64,000 bases of DNA from Coriolopsis trogii. Its lineage: Eukaryota; Basidiomycota; Agaricomycetes; Polyporales; Polyporaceae. The first letter of the stretch is position 1; the number at the start of each line of letters is the position of its first letter. The notes beneath the pieces were generated by a model, which saw only the letters and a program-made list of their open reading frames with translations, did no database searches and was not told where the DNA came from. Where the stretch lies: NCBI GenBank assembly GCA_020543525.1, contig JAHYIO010000031.1, positions 1,922,001 through 1,986,000 on the forward strand, given 5' to 3'. Positions 35,371-46,849 of this stretch are shown here, in pieces. A program made the translations under genes and the position numbers.

Positions 35371-36951
35371 ATGTTCATCAAGTCGAGCTTGATCATCCTG
35401 GCGATGGCCCTCTCTGCGTCTGCGACGCCCCTCATGAACGGTCTCGGCACCAGCATCCCTTTCCAAAAGCGCAACGAGCTTGCAACCTCGCAAGGATACT
35501 TTGATCACTCCAAGGCCGTGAAGCAGGTCGTGCGTGATCGCAAGTATGTCTTTCGTTATCTCACACTGTGCCTCATGGACGAACTGACTCGGTCCTCTAC
35601 AGCAAGCACCGCAGGAACCTGTTGAATCTGAAACGCAACATGGGCTCTGATGCCTTGCCTGAGGTGAGTCTCGATGGTGACGCACATACGACCTCAAAAA
35701 TCTCAAACATAACATAACCGCAGGGTGCCCATATCATTCCCATCGCGAACTACTCTCAGGCTGCCCTCAGCCTATCGAGCATGCCCGAGAAACGGCAGTC
35801 AGAGTCACTCACCAATCAGGCAAACGACCAGTTCTGGACGGGCCCCATCACGATCGGGAGCAACAAGCAGTCGTTCGCCATTGATTTTGACAGTACGTAC
35901 CCGTCTCCCAACTCTCGTAAATCTGCATGCTCACTCCGTATGCAGCTGGCTCTGCGGACCTTTGGGTGCCTTCCATCAACTGCACGAGCTCGGTGTGCAA
36001 ATCCAGAAACAGGTACAACGCCGCCAAGTCGACGACGAGCGCACGCAAGTCCGGGACGTTCACCATACTGTACGGCGACGGATCGTCCGTTTCCGGGCCC
36101 GTTTACACCGACACGGTCTCCGTTGCTGGCATCCGCGCGACCGGCCAGTACTTCTCGCCGGTGACGACGATGTCGTCGATGTTCGCGGGAGAGGCGTTGG
36201 ACGGGATCCTCGGCCTCGCGTTCCCCGCGCTCTCGAACCTCCAACAAAGCCCGTTCGTGAACACCGCGAAGGCGCAGGGCGCTCTTCCTGCAGCCACGTT
36301 CGGGTTCAAGCTCGCCAAGACTGGTTCGGAGCTGTACCTCGGTGGTGCGAACTCGAAGCTCTACACCGGCTCGATCGAGACGCATCCCGTCACGAGCAGA
36401 GGTTTCTGGCAGATTGGAAATGCGAAGGTGCAGGTCGGCTCTGCGGTCAGTGATCATTCATAAGCTTGTCACTATGCGCGACGTACTGACCATGACTTGC
36501 TCTCTCAGACTGCGGTGAACAACATCCAGACGATCATCGACTCGGGCACGACCATCATCTACGGCCCTCCGAGCCAAGTCAAGGCTCTCTACGCAAGCAT
36601 CCCTGGTTCTAAAGTCTACGACTCCAAGAACGGCTTCTACACGTACCCCTGCGCCTCGCCTCCCTCTGTCGCGTTTGCTTGGGGCACCGGGAAGAGCTGG
36701 GCGATCTCGGCTGCAAACTTCAATATCGGCCAGGTCGATGCGAAGAACTGCGTCGGGGCTATTGCAGGGCAGGACCTCGGGCTTGGTGCTAGCACATGGC
36801 TCCTTGGGGACAGGTGAGTATCCTTGAACAAATGTGTTTGTGTCGGTGAGCGTGGTAGCTAATGGGAGTCATATCTTGCAGCTTCATGAAGAACGTGTAC
36901 TCTGTGTTCTCGTTTGAGCAGAACACTGTTGGCTTCGCTCAGCTCAAGTAG
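35371..36951 (+). CDS. Secreted A1 aspartic protease, right-arm copy
   Basis: Mirror copy of the gene at 27662-29237, with the same signal peptide, intron positions and active-site motifs: DTGSADLW split by an intron after FDFD, flap YGDGSS, IIDSGTTIIYGP. The propeptide here keeps a Lys-Arg pair (FQKRNEL), a likely Kex2 cleavage site. Ends FAQLK. The gene appears intact, with all splice joins in frame, so both arms should yield active enzyme. Convergent with the right F-box gene. Confidence 0.92.
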
Positions 36952-37205
36952 CTCGGACGGACAATTTGTTCCAGTTTTTCTCTTGTTGTATATTGGGCCA
37001 GGAGCCCAATAGTCCTCACTGTACTCTCATAGTCGCCTCTATACATCATTCTACCTCCGTACGTCTTGGGCTCAGCACCATGTCCGTGCACTCGGGCGAT
37101 AGTGCATCCGGGGAGTATTGCAAACATGTTCCTCTTGGACAGTCACAGTGAGGATGCCGACCAACGCTACGGACACAAGCCGCACCAATCATGGGACATC
37201 GAGAC

Positions 37206-38966
37206 CTAATATTTGATTTTGACGGCCACGCGATCCACAAACGGCGCAAACCGTTCCTTCAGCGCATGCCTCACGCCCTTCGCCTTGCCCACATCCACTC
37301 TGGCCCGCTCCGCGAAACGAAGGCCGCTGCACGAGAACTTGAAGTGCTCCATGCGTGCTCCCAGCGCTGCCCGCTGGGCAAGGGCCACGCTCATCGCATC
37401 GCATGCAGCGGGGAATCCCTCCACGTACTCCGGGGTGATCACCCACCTTACCTGCAGCCATTTCAGAGCGGGACAAGGGACACTTGGAGCGGCGTCCGAG
37501 GCGCTCGGAGTCGCACAATGACAGAGTGCTTGCATCAGGGCCTTCGGGGATGCGCCGCCGCACTTCACGGAGAGATGTGTGAGGTGGGAGAAGATGCGCA
37601 GTAGTTCTTCCGCGTACGCGTCTGTGTCTGCCGTGTACACCTCCAGGTCGAGCGAAGACACCGATGGTGTGGGAGGGAACAAGGACAGTACGTTCCCGAC
37701 AGACAGTTGCAGCCTGGATACGGAGTCGATGCGCAAGCGTGTGCGGCCTTTTTGGAAACACTTGATGTTGTATTGCGGATCATAGAAGTCCGCGCGGACG
37801 TAGAGGACTACGTGGTCAAAGCTTGACATCATAGGGAGAGTACGGATCGCGAGTGGGACGATCTCAGTCATCTCGGGTCTCACATGGGCGGAGAGCGACA
37901 CTTCGGGTGGGAGAGAAAGTCGGGAAGCAAGGGCGGACACGAAGCTTGTCGGGATGTAGTTTCCAACGTGGAGGTGCTGGAGATGGGGCAGCCTGACATG
38001 CAGGGCCGTAGCGCTAGTCCGTACGATGGCCGTTGCCGTCGCCCGGTAATGGAATTGTATTTCGAAGTGCGTTAAAAGAGGATAACGATGGAGCAGTGTC
38101 AACATGTCCTGCACATTATGCCCAGGCAGCGGTTGACACCCGCACAAGCAACCCAATACCGTGAGCGATGAGAGGGCAGGGGCAGAGATGTCGACATGCA
38201 TGAATAGGAATGTACCGGGCATCTTCAAAGATCGCAATCGAGGTACTATCGCGGCTGTGGCAAGTGACTGTCGTGTTTCTTCTTCCGCGCCGAGTACTTC
38301 AATGTCATGGTCCGAGTCATCATGATGAGAGATGGAAAGCTCTTGAAGCATGGGCATCCCTAGCTTGAGCATGGATATCAGAGCAGTCTCTTCTGTATGG
38401 CTGACCTCAACGACGAGCGCAGATACTCGAGACAGGTGAGGCTGGAGTAGAGTACGAACAGTAGGCGTAAGCCAGATTGAGCTGACGCGGAAAGGCCGTG
38501 GGGCAGAAAGCTCCAGAAGACGTTCCAGGCGTTCGCGATTCTCGACGGATTGCGTGTCGTCGGTTTCGGACAAGTAAAGCATTCCAGGGATGGAGAGAGT
38601 GGAAGCCCAGAAATCGGGAGTGCGAAGGATCAGCTGCCGCCATGTCCGACAGACGTGCAAGACCGGCAGATACCTAATCAGCGACTCAGAGCGAGGGTTG
38701 CAATTCCAGGAGAAAATCCCCAGGAGGACTTCCGGTGGGAGCTGTCGGTGTACAGGACTGATTATATCGTTATGGGCCGCTCGGAGTGCTTGGATGCGCC
38801 TCTCGTATAAAGAGACCCTTGCTGATATCCATGACTGGCACTCTGGCGATGGAAGTGTCTGTAGGAGATGACGTTCTTCCGCCGTGAGTATGTTCTCCGA
38901 GTCCCATGGTTCGCGGTCCTCAAGGCCAAATAGTGGATATCGGGTAGGCGTTGTTGGGGGTATCAT
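37206..38966 (-). CDS. F-box protein, right-arm copy
   Basis: Single exon, 586 residues, mirror of the gene at 25638-27407. Starts MIPPTTPTRYPLFG, three residues shorter near the N-terminus than the left copy. The F-box (QLPPEVLLGIF, VCRTWRQLILRTPDFW) and leucine-rich region are conserved. The most divergent stretch reads KWLQVRWVITPEYVEG against KSLEVSWAISLDYAEG in the left copy, although the residues on both sides are identical. That stretch lies in the last leucine-rich segment, where F-box proteins usually bind substrate, so the two copies may recognise different targets. Confidence 0.87.
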   Translation of the reverse strand: MIPPTTPTRYPLFGLEDREPWDSENILTAEERHLLQTLPSPECQSWISARVSLYERRIQALRAAHNDIISPVHRQLPPEVLLGIFSWNCNPRSESLIRYLPVLHVCRTWRQLILRTPDFWASTLSIPGMLYLSETDDTQSVENRERLERLLELSAPRPFRVSSIWLTPTVRTLLQPHLSRVSALVVEVSHTEETALISMLKLGMPMLQELSISHHDDSDHDIEVLGAEEETRQSLATAAIVPRLRSLKMPGTFLFMHVDISAPALSSLTVLGCLCGCQPLPGHNVQDMLTLLHRYPLLTHFEIQFHYRATATAIVRTSATALHVRLPHLQHLHVGNYIPTSFVSALASRLSLPPEVSLSAHVRPEMTEIVPLAIRTLPMMSSFDHVVLYVRADFYDPQYNIKCFQKGRTRLRIDSVSRLQLSVGNVLSLFPPTPSVSSLDLEVYTADTDAYAEELLRIFSHLTHLSVKCGGASPKALMQALCHCATPSASDAAPSVPCPALKWLQVRWVITPEYVEGFPAACDAMSVALAQRAALGARMEHFKFSCSGLRFAERARVDVGKAKGVRHALKERFAPFVDRVAVKIKY

Positions 38967-39044
38967 CGGAGTAGGAGTGGGGGTTTGCACAATCCGACTG
39001 ACAACTCAATCTAGTACATCCGGCGGGGAACTGAGGAAATGGAC

Positions 39045-39051
39045 TCATATA
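39045..39051 (-). promoter_or_regulatory. TATA-like box of the right F-box gene
   Basis: On the minus strand this reads TATATGA, 79 bp before the start at 38966, the mirror of TATTTAAG in the left arm. Confidence 0.45.
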
Positions 39052-39076
39052 TCGAGTGTGTTAAAACAACGCACCC

Positions 39077-39780
39077 CAAAGACAGTCTTGAGACGGAGCA
39101 GAGACCGGGGACTGAGGGCGGTCTGGTCTTTGCCGCTTTAGATTGAATCGCCTGCACCTGATGGTGGTTGGATTCAAGTTGGACTCTCAATTGCCAACAG
39201 ACACATGCTGGCGCTAAGAGGCAGTGCGTCTCGGAGTTTGCCGGATGGCCTGTTAGAGTCACGGTCAGCTGACCGAGGTTACAGCGAACAAGTCCCTGTT
39301 GCAATCTCTGACTCCATCCACCATGGTCTCCTCGAGGAGCCTCGCAATGTCTTCAGTCAGTTAGAGCATGTATGCCTGGCATTTGTGCAATGATTCACCA
39401 TCTTGCTGAAGCTTGCTGACCGATTTACAGTGTCACGCCTATCTGAGCCCGGCGTATATGGATCCAACCCGGCCAGCCAATCAGAGAGCCCGGATATATC
39501 GCCATCTCTGTGGCTGCGGCACCTTTGGAAGAGGGGGGTACCTGAGAGGTGAGGACCATATGCATCTTCTACACATGCCGTGATGTGAATGCATTGCGAT
39601 ACCGTGCCAGCAGACGCTATCCTTAGCCATGATATGGCGGCGCGAGCGAGCCGTCGCCACCCCGCAGGCGTGGGGTCGCCGTCTACTTATCTAGGTGCGT
39701 CTGCATGTCGTCTCTCTCTCCGACTCCCCACATTTGCCCCCGTTGTTGACCTCCATCACACATCCCAGTAACACGTCGAC
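39077..39780. other. Intergenic region right of the inverted repeat
   Basis: The first 120 bp or so retain weak similarity to 25430-25530. The remainder is the upstream region of bleomycin hydrolase. No gene seen. Confidence 0.4.
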
Positions 39781-41632
39781 ATGGGAGCTGCACCGTCCAA
39801 GACCGACTCGTCTCCTCAGACGCAGTCACGCGAGTCGACCTCCGAGAAGACGAGCTACGCCGCGCGCGAGCTCACCCAGTCTCTCGCCGACCTGCGCATC
39901 TCGGCCCCCCTCTCTCCCAGCGGTACGCTCTCCTTGGGCCATGTCGATTCGTGGGAGGATGCGGTGGCGCAGTCACCGAAGCTGCAGCTGTCCCGGACGA
40001 TCCTAAACCACACGAACATCCGCGAGACACTCATTAATCGCTCGGCGCGCATTGCGGATGCGCATGTCTTCAACACCGAGCTCGACTTCAAGACAAATCC
40101 GATCACGAACCAGAAGAGCTCGGGGCGGTGTTGGTTGTTTGCCACGACCAACGTGCTTAGGTACAACATTATGAAGAAGCTGAACCTTGGGGACTTCCAA
40201 CTCTCACAGGTGTGTGGACGTGTACTCGTCTCGGAGTGGAATCACCGGATAAACAAGCCAGGGGTGCTGATGATGGTGTTTTGGGGTAGGCCTACTTGTT
40301 CTTCTGGGACAAGCTCAACAAATCAAACTACTACCTCGAGCTGTCTATCGAGAATGCGGACTTGCCGGTCGAAGATCGCCTCGTCTCCTACCTCGCGGAT
40401 GATCTCATTAGTGACGGTGGTCAGTGGGACATGGTTGTCAACCTCCTGGAGGTATGTAACTCTTCATCATCTGCGGCAATACTCGTAACTCACATTCTCC
40501 CCTTTCCGCCCTACGTAGACCTATGGTGTCGTTCCCCAACCGGTGTACCCTGAGTCCCTGCACTCGTCGCTGTCTTCGCCTATCAACACACTCCTTAAGA
40601 CAAAGCTGCGCGAGCACGCGCTCATTCTGCGTGACCTCTCATCTTCATTACGCGCGAACTCGTCGCTCTCAGACGCAGCTATTCTCCAAATGCTCCGCGC
40701 AAAGAAGGAAGCGCTCTTGAAGGAGGTCTATGTGGTGATGAGCGCTACTCTCGGCGTCATCCCCAAGCCAGACGAGAAGTTCACCTGGGACTACTACGAC
40801 AACGACGGCAAAGCGGGGTCATGGACTGGTACCCCGAAGGAGTTCTACAGGGCATTCGCATACGACAAGTACTCCGTGAGTAGTCCGCCACGATGTGCAT
40901 CTATAGAAGGCTTATTGGTGTCTTGTTCAAATCTAGCCCGCGGACTCGTTCTCTCTCATCAACGACCCACGCAACGAGTACGGTAAGCTGTACACCGTCG
41001 ACAAGCTCGGTAATATCTGGGGCCAGCGACCAGTGCTCTGTGAGTAACCCCTCCCCCATGGGCCATATACATGAATCCACCTCAATACTCACTTGCACGT
41101 GCGTAGACGTGAACACGGAGATCGAGAACCTCAAGCAGGCAGTCGTGAAGCAGATCAAAGCCGGCCAGCCCGTCTTCTTCGGCTGCGACGTCGGCCAGTT
41201 CTCGGACCGGGTAGCAGGCATCATGGACACCGCGCTCTTCGAGTACGAGGCGGCGTTCGACATCAAGTTCGGGCTCACCAAGGCGGACCGGCTCCGGACC
41301 AACGAGTCCTCGATGACGCACGCGATGGTCATCTCCGGGGTGCACCTCGACGCCGCAGGCAGGCCCGTGCGGTACAAGGTCGAGAACTCGTGGGGGGACG
41401 CGGTCGGGGAGAAGGGCTACTTTGTGATGAGCGACGCGTGGTTCGAGCAGTTTGTGTACCAGGTCGTGATCCCGAAGGCGCTTGCGTCTAAGGAGCTCGC
41501 GAAGGTGTTCGAGAGCGGGGAGAAGACGGTGCTCCCTCCTTGGGATCCGATGGTGAGTGTTCAACCGAAATTCCCTCGTTGGCTGTTATTCGTGTGCTAA
41601 CAGACGCTGCCATTCAGGGCTCGTTGGCGTGA
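39781..41632 (+). CDS. Bleomycin hydrolase (papain-type aminopeptidase, C1B)
   Basis: Cytosolic cysteine aminopeptidase; family members form hexamers with the C-terminus folded into the active site and also hydrolyse homocysteine thiolactone. Six exons give about 500 residues. Catalytic Cys is in SSGRCWLFA, His in MTHAMVISGVH, Asn in VENSWGDAVGEKGYF. Other family marks are FFWDKLNKSNYYLE, DGGQWDMVVNLLE, YGVVPQPVYPES and VFFGCDVGQF. The last exon adds only GSLA, giving the PMGSLA end; in yeast Gal6/Blh1 the C-terminal residues set aminopeptidase activity. The N-terminus is MGAAPSK, with Gly2 and Ser6, a fair N-myristoylation motif that the family does not usually show. Gene intact. Confidence 0.94.
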
Positions 41633-42034
41633 GGAGCCATGGACAATTGTCGTCATGAGTGTGGTCTTGGGGACAGGATGGATACATTGTACAGCAGGGG
41701 ATCTATACGTGCGGTATCTAGAGTGTTGTTCTTTGATGTCCATATTCTACTAACATGTCGCTCATGTGAGGTTTTGCGAGCGCGCTATCCTTCCGATGTT
41801 GCAGGCATAGTAGCTCTGATTCTGTGGCGCCACGATGCTCTCTGGATGGGAGAGGGTCATGTAATGCATGCTTTTCAGAACTTGGGGGGGCGGTCCCCCC
41901 TTCATGATGAGTTACAGCACCACAAGTCTACATTAGCGTCTGGGCCGGCCCGGCGACAGGTTTGAACTCTAAAGGGCTGAAAAAGAGGTCTTCCCACCTC
42001 CCGTGTCGCTCTCCACAAGAACAACGATCAGACA
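41633..42034. other. Intergenic region
   Basis: 3' UTR of bleomycin hydrolase and promoter of the hydrolase gene. Includes a short inverted pair of GC runs (ggggggcggtcccccc near 41885). Nothing else seen. Confidence 0.4.
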
Positions 42035-43399
42035 ATGGCTGAACCCACAGCTCTGCACATCATTCATGACTCTGGAGTTCCGCAAGGCAGCTCAGACTAT
42101 ACCACCTTGGTCCTTCTCCATGGACTTGGATTTCACAGCGGTATGTTGGCATTGTAATACACCGATGCCTATCCGAGACTCATATCCGGAGCTGTGGCAT
42201 TCGTACTCAAACAAGGGTCAGTACAGGTATCTTTGCGAAGCTCCTTCCCCTTGCGCAGAAGCACAACGCCCGCGTCGTGCTCGTCGACAGGCGCGACTAC
42301 CCCGGCGCGATTTCCTACGCAGAAGGCGACCGTGCCCGTCTCCAACACGCCTCCCGGAGCGCATCCTCGGATCCTCTTGAAGTTAGGGGCAAGCTCCTAA
42401 CATATATGAAGGAGCGCGGGCGCGAAGTCTACGACCTCCTCGTCCGCTTCGTCGCCGAGAATGTTATACCCCCTGCGAGCCTAGCCGATAACACGGGCGG
42501 CATTGTCATCGCTGGCTGGTCCTTTGGGACCGCTTGGATGACTGCGCTCCTCGCGAACGTATCCACCTTCCCGTCAACGATGTTGAGCTCGGGGCGTATG
42601 TCCGTCGGGTCATCTTTCACGGTACACTACACTCAGCATATATGCCAGCAAATCAGAAACACATCCTGACACCCGCTCCACAGATGCGCCTTACCACACC
42701 CTGGGCTATTCCATCCCCACGGATTACTATAACCCGCTCTTCGACACCTCTCTGCCTCCCGAAGAGGTGGTGCCCACTTTCACGGCCTGGGTCTCTGGCT
42801 TCTTCGATCACGGCGACCTTTTCGGCGCGCCTCGCCTCGAGCTTCGCACCCCGCTTGCGGACCTGCCGCCGACACTGACCACCTTTACGGACGAGGAGCG
42901 CGAAAACTCCGTCTGCAGACCTCCCAGTGACCGCGGTGGCTCAGACGCAATCCTGGTCGTGGCCGGGAACACATCGGGAGCGTTTGCAACCCTCCGTGAG
43001 GCCGCTCTCTATCTCCTGCAGGAGGCGGGTGGTGTGGAGGGCGAGGACGAAGACGAGAACCTGGGTGTGACAGACGCGTGGCCAGAAGTTGAAGTGCGCT
43101 ACGTCTGGGGAGATCGCTCGATCTGGGAGGTTGTCCACGGAGTAGCGAGCCTCCGCAATGAGATGGCCACCGTTAGGGAGCAAAATCATGGTTTGGATGG
43201 CAAGGACGTGCGAGATGTGACGTATGTGCGTCTGCGCGGGTCGAATCACTTCGTACGTCTCCGCTCCTCTTGTTTTCCAGCGAGTACTGATAGTGACGTC
43301 TGGGGGTCCGACCGTCTACAGGCGCACTGGAATGAACCAGACCGAACGATGGAGGCCCTCCTCGCCCCAGCAGCTACCGTGGCGGAGCAGCCTGTTTGA
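42035..43399 (+). pseudogene. Alpha/beta hydrolase with apparent one-base frameshift
   Basis: Alpha/beta-hydrolase fold enzyme of the kind that cleaves esters or related small molecules. Starts MAEPTALHIIHDSGVP and reaches the oxyanion-hole segment TLVLLHGLGFHSG, then VVLVDRRDYPGA. The nucleophile elbow is GWSFGTAW (Ser). An Asp-bearing strand (VRYVWGDRSIWE) and the terminal GSNHFAHWNEPD (His) complete the triad. Continuity breaks at about 42570: the frame of GWSFGTAWMTALLANVSTFP ends, while the conserved continuation NDVELGAYVRRVIFH lies one frame away at a run of three C. No GT-AG intron can explain it. Either this is a recent one-base deletion or an assembly error in a homopolymer. The rest is undamaged, which favours a recent event or an error. 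Confidence 0.72.
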
Positions 43400-43726
43400 G
43401 GGCTCTGATCCATTCCACCCACTCGTGCCTCGACACTAGCAGGTGGCTCGGGAGTCCAAGGCGACAAGTCACAAGGTCCAGTTACATATTGTTTGCCTAG
43501 TCGAAAACTGCAATTTTGTGGTAGTAGTCACACCACATAGCTCACATCCATAGAAAGATGTCAAAGAGCGTCGGTTCCGGGGTCCAGTAATTCTCTAAAA
43601 TGCTCCAGTCACCTGCCTGACGTTTTCTCTGGTCATGCGTCGTAACCTTGGTATCTATCCATGCACTCTCACAGACAGAGAGGTCATACAATCAGCCTAC
43701 AAGCTGCGGCTTCCAAAGACCAATCT
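43400..43726. other. Convergent intergenic region
   Basis: Lies between the 3' ends of the alpha/beta hydrolase and the first glycosyltransferase. Nothing recognised. Confidence 0.4.
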
Positions 43727-45819
43727 TTAGATTTCGTCCAAGAACGCCTCCACGTCGCGCCGGGCGACCCCATCCTCCGCCCACGCATTCTGCAACGTCT
43801 TCTGCAGAATCTGCAACTTCGCCCGCTTCTTTGCGCCGTCCTCGCCGTACGCGCGGTCGAGTACATCGTGCGTCTCTTTCTTCACAGCCTCAATGGTCCC
43901 GATCGGCTTCCGGCCATTCCTGTAGATCTTTCCGAGACCGGTCCCGTGGCGGACCTCAATGAGCTCGTATGCGACGTCGAGGTCTTCGGAGAGGTGGATG
44001 GCGTTCATGGGTTGGTCTGCGTCGACGGGCCACACAATGCTGCGTAAGGAGGTCCCGTTTCACGAGTGAGAGCGCGTTCATCTGAGAAATCATTGGACAT
44101 ACCTCGGGACTCCAGCCATAATGGTCTCGAGCGTGCTGTTATGCCCGCCATGCGAGAGAAACCAACCAGTTGCCTGCAGTAAAATCGTCATCAATGATAG
44201 CAATCCAACGACGAGTAGCTCGTGAGCGCTCACCGCATGATCGAGTAGAGCTTGTTGGGGCACCCAGTCTGTGACGAGCGCGTGCTCGTAGGAGGATATC
44301 CTAGCTTGTACATCGGCAGGGGGGCTTGTCGAGGATGCCGCGGCAGAGCTCATGACCTAGGGATACAGACCAGAATATGAGCCAGCATGTAGGGAGTAAA
44401 CGGGGAGTTCGCTGCTCACAAAGGGGACGTTCCTCTCTATGAGAACGTCGAGAACAGCCCAGAGCTTCGTAGGATCCATAGGCCAAAACAACGACCCGAA
44501 CGAAATCTGTGTTATATCGGAGAACGTCAGGCATGCGCGACTATGCCGCACGGACACCCCGAACGCACATAGACGACAGATTGAGGGCCATGAGACCCGA
44601 GTTTTTCATTGAGGAACTTCAGGACCCTGTCCGAGCGCGGGTCCTGCGAAGTGTCTTCCTGGACTCGTGGGATGAGCGGGCCGGCATAGTAAGCGCCACG
44701 ACCTGTCTCCGCGAACCACGCCCGTAGCACATTCGTCGCCTCTGGATGGTAATCGGCAGCATCGAGCGTGAGCATGCCGCTGCATCTGCGGCATATCCTG
44801 ACAATTAAGATGACATGAGTCGTAGCACATTGAGCTCTGCTTGTGCGTAAGACTCACTCTGGGACATGTGACATCACATTGATGATGAAGTCTGGAGGGT
44901 GGGGGAACTGCATCGAAGGTGAGCATACTGGTGCATGTCGACGGTCTGAAGGTACGTACGGCCTGAGGGTGCCATTCGTAATCATACATGGGGGGTGCGC
45001 ATGGTGAGCGGATCAGCTGGCCTGTTGGCTCGAGGAAATGCTGAAGTGTATCAAAATCCGTTAGACAGCGTCGTAGTAATTAATTGCGCATATATTGACC
45101 TTGAAAGCTGCAGCCCTCGCCGGAAGGCCTGGTACCGTTTCGGTCTCCTCAACAGGGTCGGATGCTTGTCTGAGAATCAAGGGCATAACGTTCGTCGCAC
45201 CGGGCACCCATGCGTATGTCTTCACGGAGTCTCCGCTGAGCTCTTCCACTACCTCGAACGCGCGGTGAACGAACAACTGTGTTCAAGAGCTGTTAAAAGT
45301 ATGAATGGCAGAGGTCAAGAATGCACTCACATCGAATATGCCCACAGTAGGGGCCGTGGGATGGGGATCGAATCGGATCCCGGTCTTGGCGCAGATCACA
45401 GGCTCAGCCTTAACCGTTTTCGCCCAAGCAGCCTCGAATGACTCCTGGAGTCCAGTAGTGACAAACGTTTCCTTGCCTTCATCGAGGCCAATCAACCTAT
45501 GGAATGCATGAATGGCTGTCCGATACTACTTGTCAATAAATGGCTGACCTGATGCGGGAAAGATAGTGCTCTTCTCCGGGGAGGAAGTCACGCGCTATTT
45601 CAACCTTGACACGGTCATAAAAGTTGTTCGCAGCGAAAAAGGTGACAGTAACCGGCCGTAGCCTGACGAGACGGGCGACAAGGGTACAGGCTGTGCGCGC
45701 ATGTCCTACATAGTGGAATATAAGCATGAACACGTAGAGCTAAAGGGTGTCAGCGATTAATGCATACCCCACATATGCGCAGGGAAGATAACGATGTGCT
45801 TGTCTGTTTCAACGCCCAT
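43727..45819 (-). CDS. UDP-glycosyltransferase (GT1), copy 1
   Basis: Transfers a sugar from a UDP-sugar to a small acceptor, usually a lipophilic or phenolic compound. Start MGVETDKHIVIFPAHMWGHAR carries the N-terminal catalytic His (PAHMWGH), spliced at the Gly. About eight short introns follow. The donor-binding PSPG-like region is clear: WVPQQALLDHA, FLSHGGHNSTLETIMAGVP and WPVDADQPMNA, each on a separate exon. SFGSLFWP, the start of the second Rossmann domain, precedes it. The C-terminus is RDVEAFLDEI. Roughly 500 residues, normal for the family. It is one of a tandem pair with the gene at 46850. No defect was found, though I did not fix every exon border. The acceptor is unknown; detoxification of plant phenolics is only an inference. 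Confidence 0.85.
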
Positions 45820-46849
45820 GATGATCGCAAGGGAAGCTGGAAAGGAGGTGCAGCAGGTTGCGCGCCGCTTCCTGGCGCATTCACACTCCTATATATCGTA
45901 CCGACCACACATCGTGATGGCAGACCTTCTCGATGGCTTGAAGACGCGCGTCTCCCCCGGTGGTCCTGAGAGCTTCGAAGACTGCCGTGCGCTTCAGAAG
46001 CTCCGAATACGCGATTTGCCATGCCTCCGACAGAGTCGCATCTGCGATGCATCGGGTGGCACAAGTGCCCCATTACGACAGTCGAGACTGTATCACTCAC
46101 GCGACTCACGCGAGGTACAAATGCGTCACATATAGGATTGTAGATTCCCGTCTGAGGACATAGCTGAGTCGTTGGGCGGTTGGTATGAGAGTATTCGAAG
46201 ACACTCACAGTGTCATTACACCAACTTCGTTCGTGCTTCATCTCCATCAAGGCCTCAGGTTTGACATGTCGAGAGAAGATAGCCAGGGTGCTTGGTAAGG
46301 CATGGCACATAATCCCTCACGCGCAAACGGTGTGTACGTGGTAACAGCCGCTCTCTCCAATAGTTTCCAATGGTCAGCCAAGCGTCAAGATGTCCTCGGC
46401 AGCTATCTATGAACCATCGTGGCGTAAGCAACGTTATGATCAAGGCGTGATAGGTAACTCACGGATCGCCGAGAGTCGGAGAATGACTTCGAGTCTCTCA
46501 TACAGTTGAAGCCCGCTGAGCTGCAGTACTCCAGGCACCTGAGATTGTCGGAGGAGATTGTGAGATGAGAACTCAGTACTCATCGATCATCGTCGACTCG
46601 TATTAAGTTGCCGATGACAAACTCAGTCAACGCGGCTTACCACACGTGCAGTCTCCCACGATCTGACAGCCTGAGATATACTATACGTCTATGTTGTCCA
46701 AGTTCTATAAGTGAAGAATTCTATGCATACATATCTCTTATCATCGCAACTGGACCGTCAATCCCGCCCGTCAAAGAGGTCCGTAAGGTCTGCCTACGGG
46801 AGACAAGCGAACACCCCCTGGTGTAATATCACCTCCAAACCCAACAGCT
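45820..46849. other. Region between the two glycosyltransferases
   Basis: Promoter of copy 1 and 3' UTR of copy 2. A minus-strand frame at about 46255-46575 can be joined to read STEFSSHNLL then DAWLTIGNYWRERLL; it matches no family I know and may be a fragment. Confidence 0.35.

Larger units (their letters stand above)
35076..39076. repeat. Right arm of the large inverted repeat
   Basis: Reverse complement of 25531-29536. Near-identity covers the protease, the intergenic 255 bp and most of the F-box gene; the outer 150-200 bp at each end are eroded. Differences at the protease-side edge are almost all transitions. Confidence 0.93.

Noticed and set aside
46255..46575. Small gene or glycosyltransferase fragment between the tandem UGTs
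   Set aside because: Two frames can be joined by one intron, but the product matches nothing I know and has no clear stop-to-start logic.
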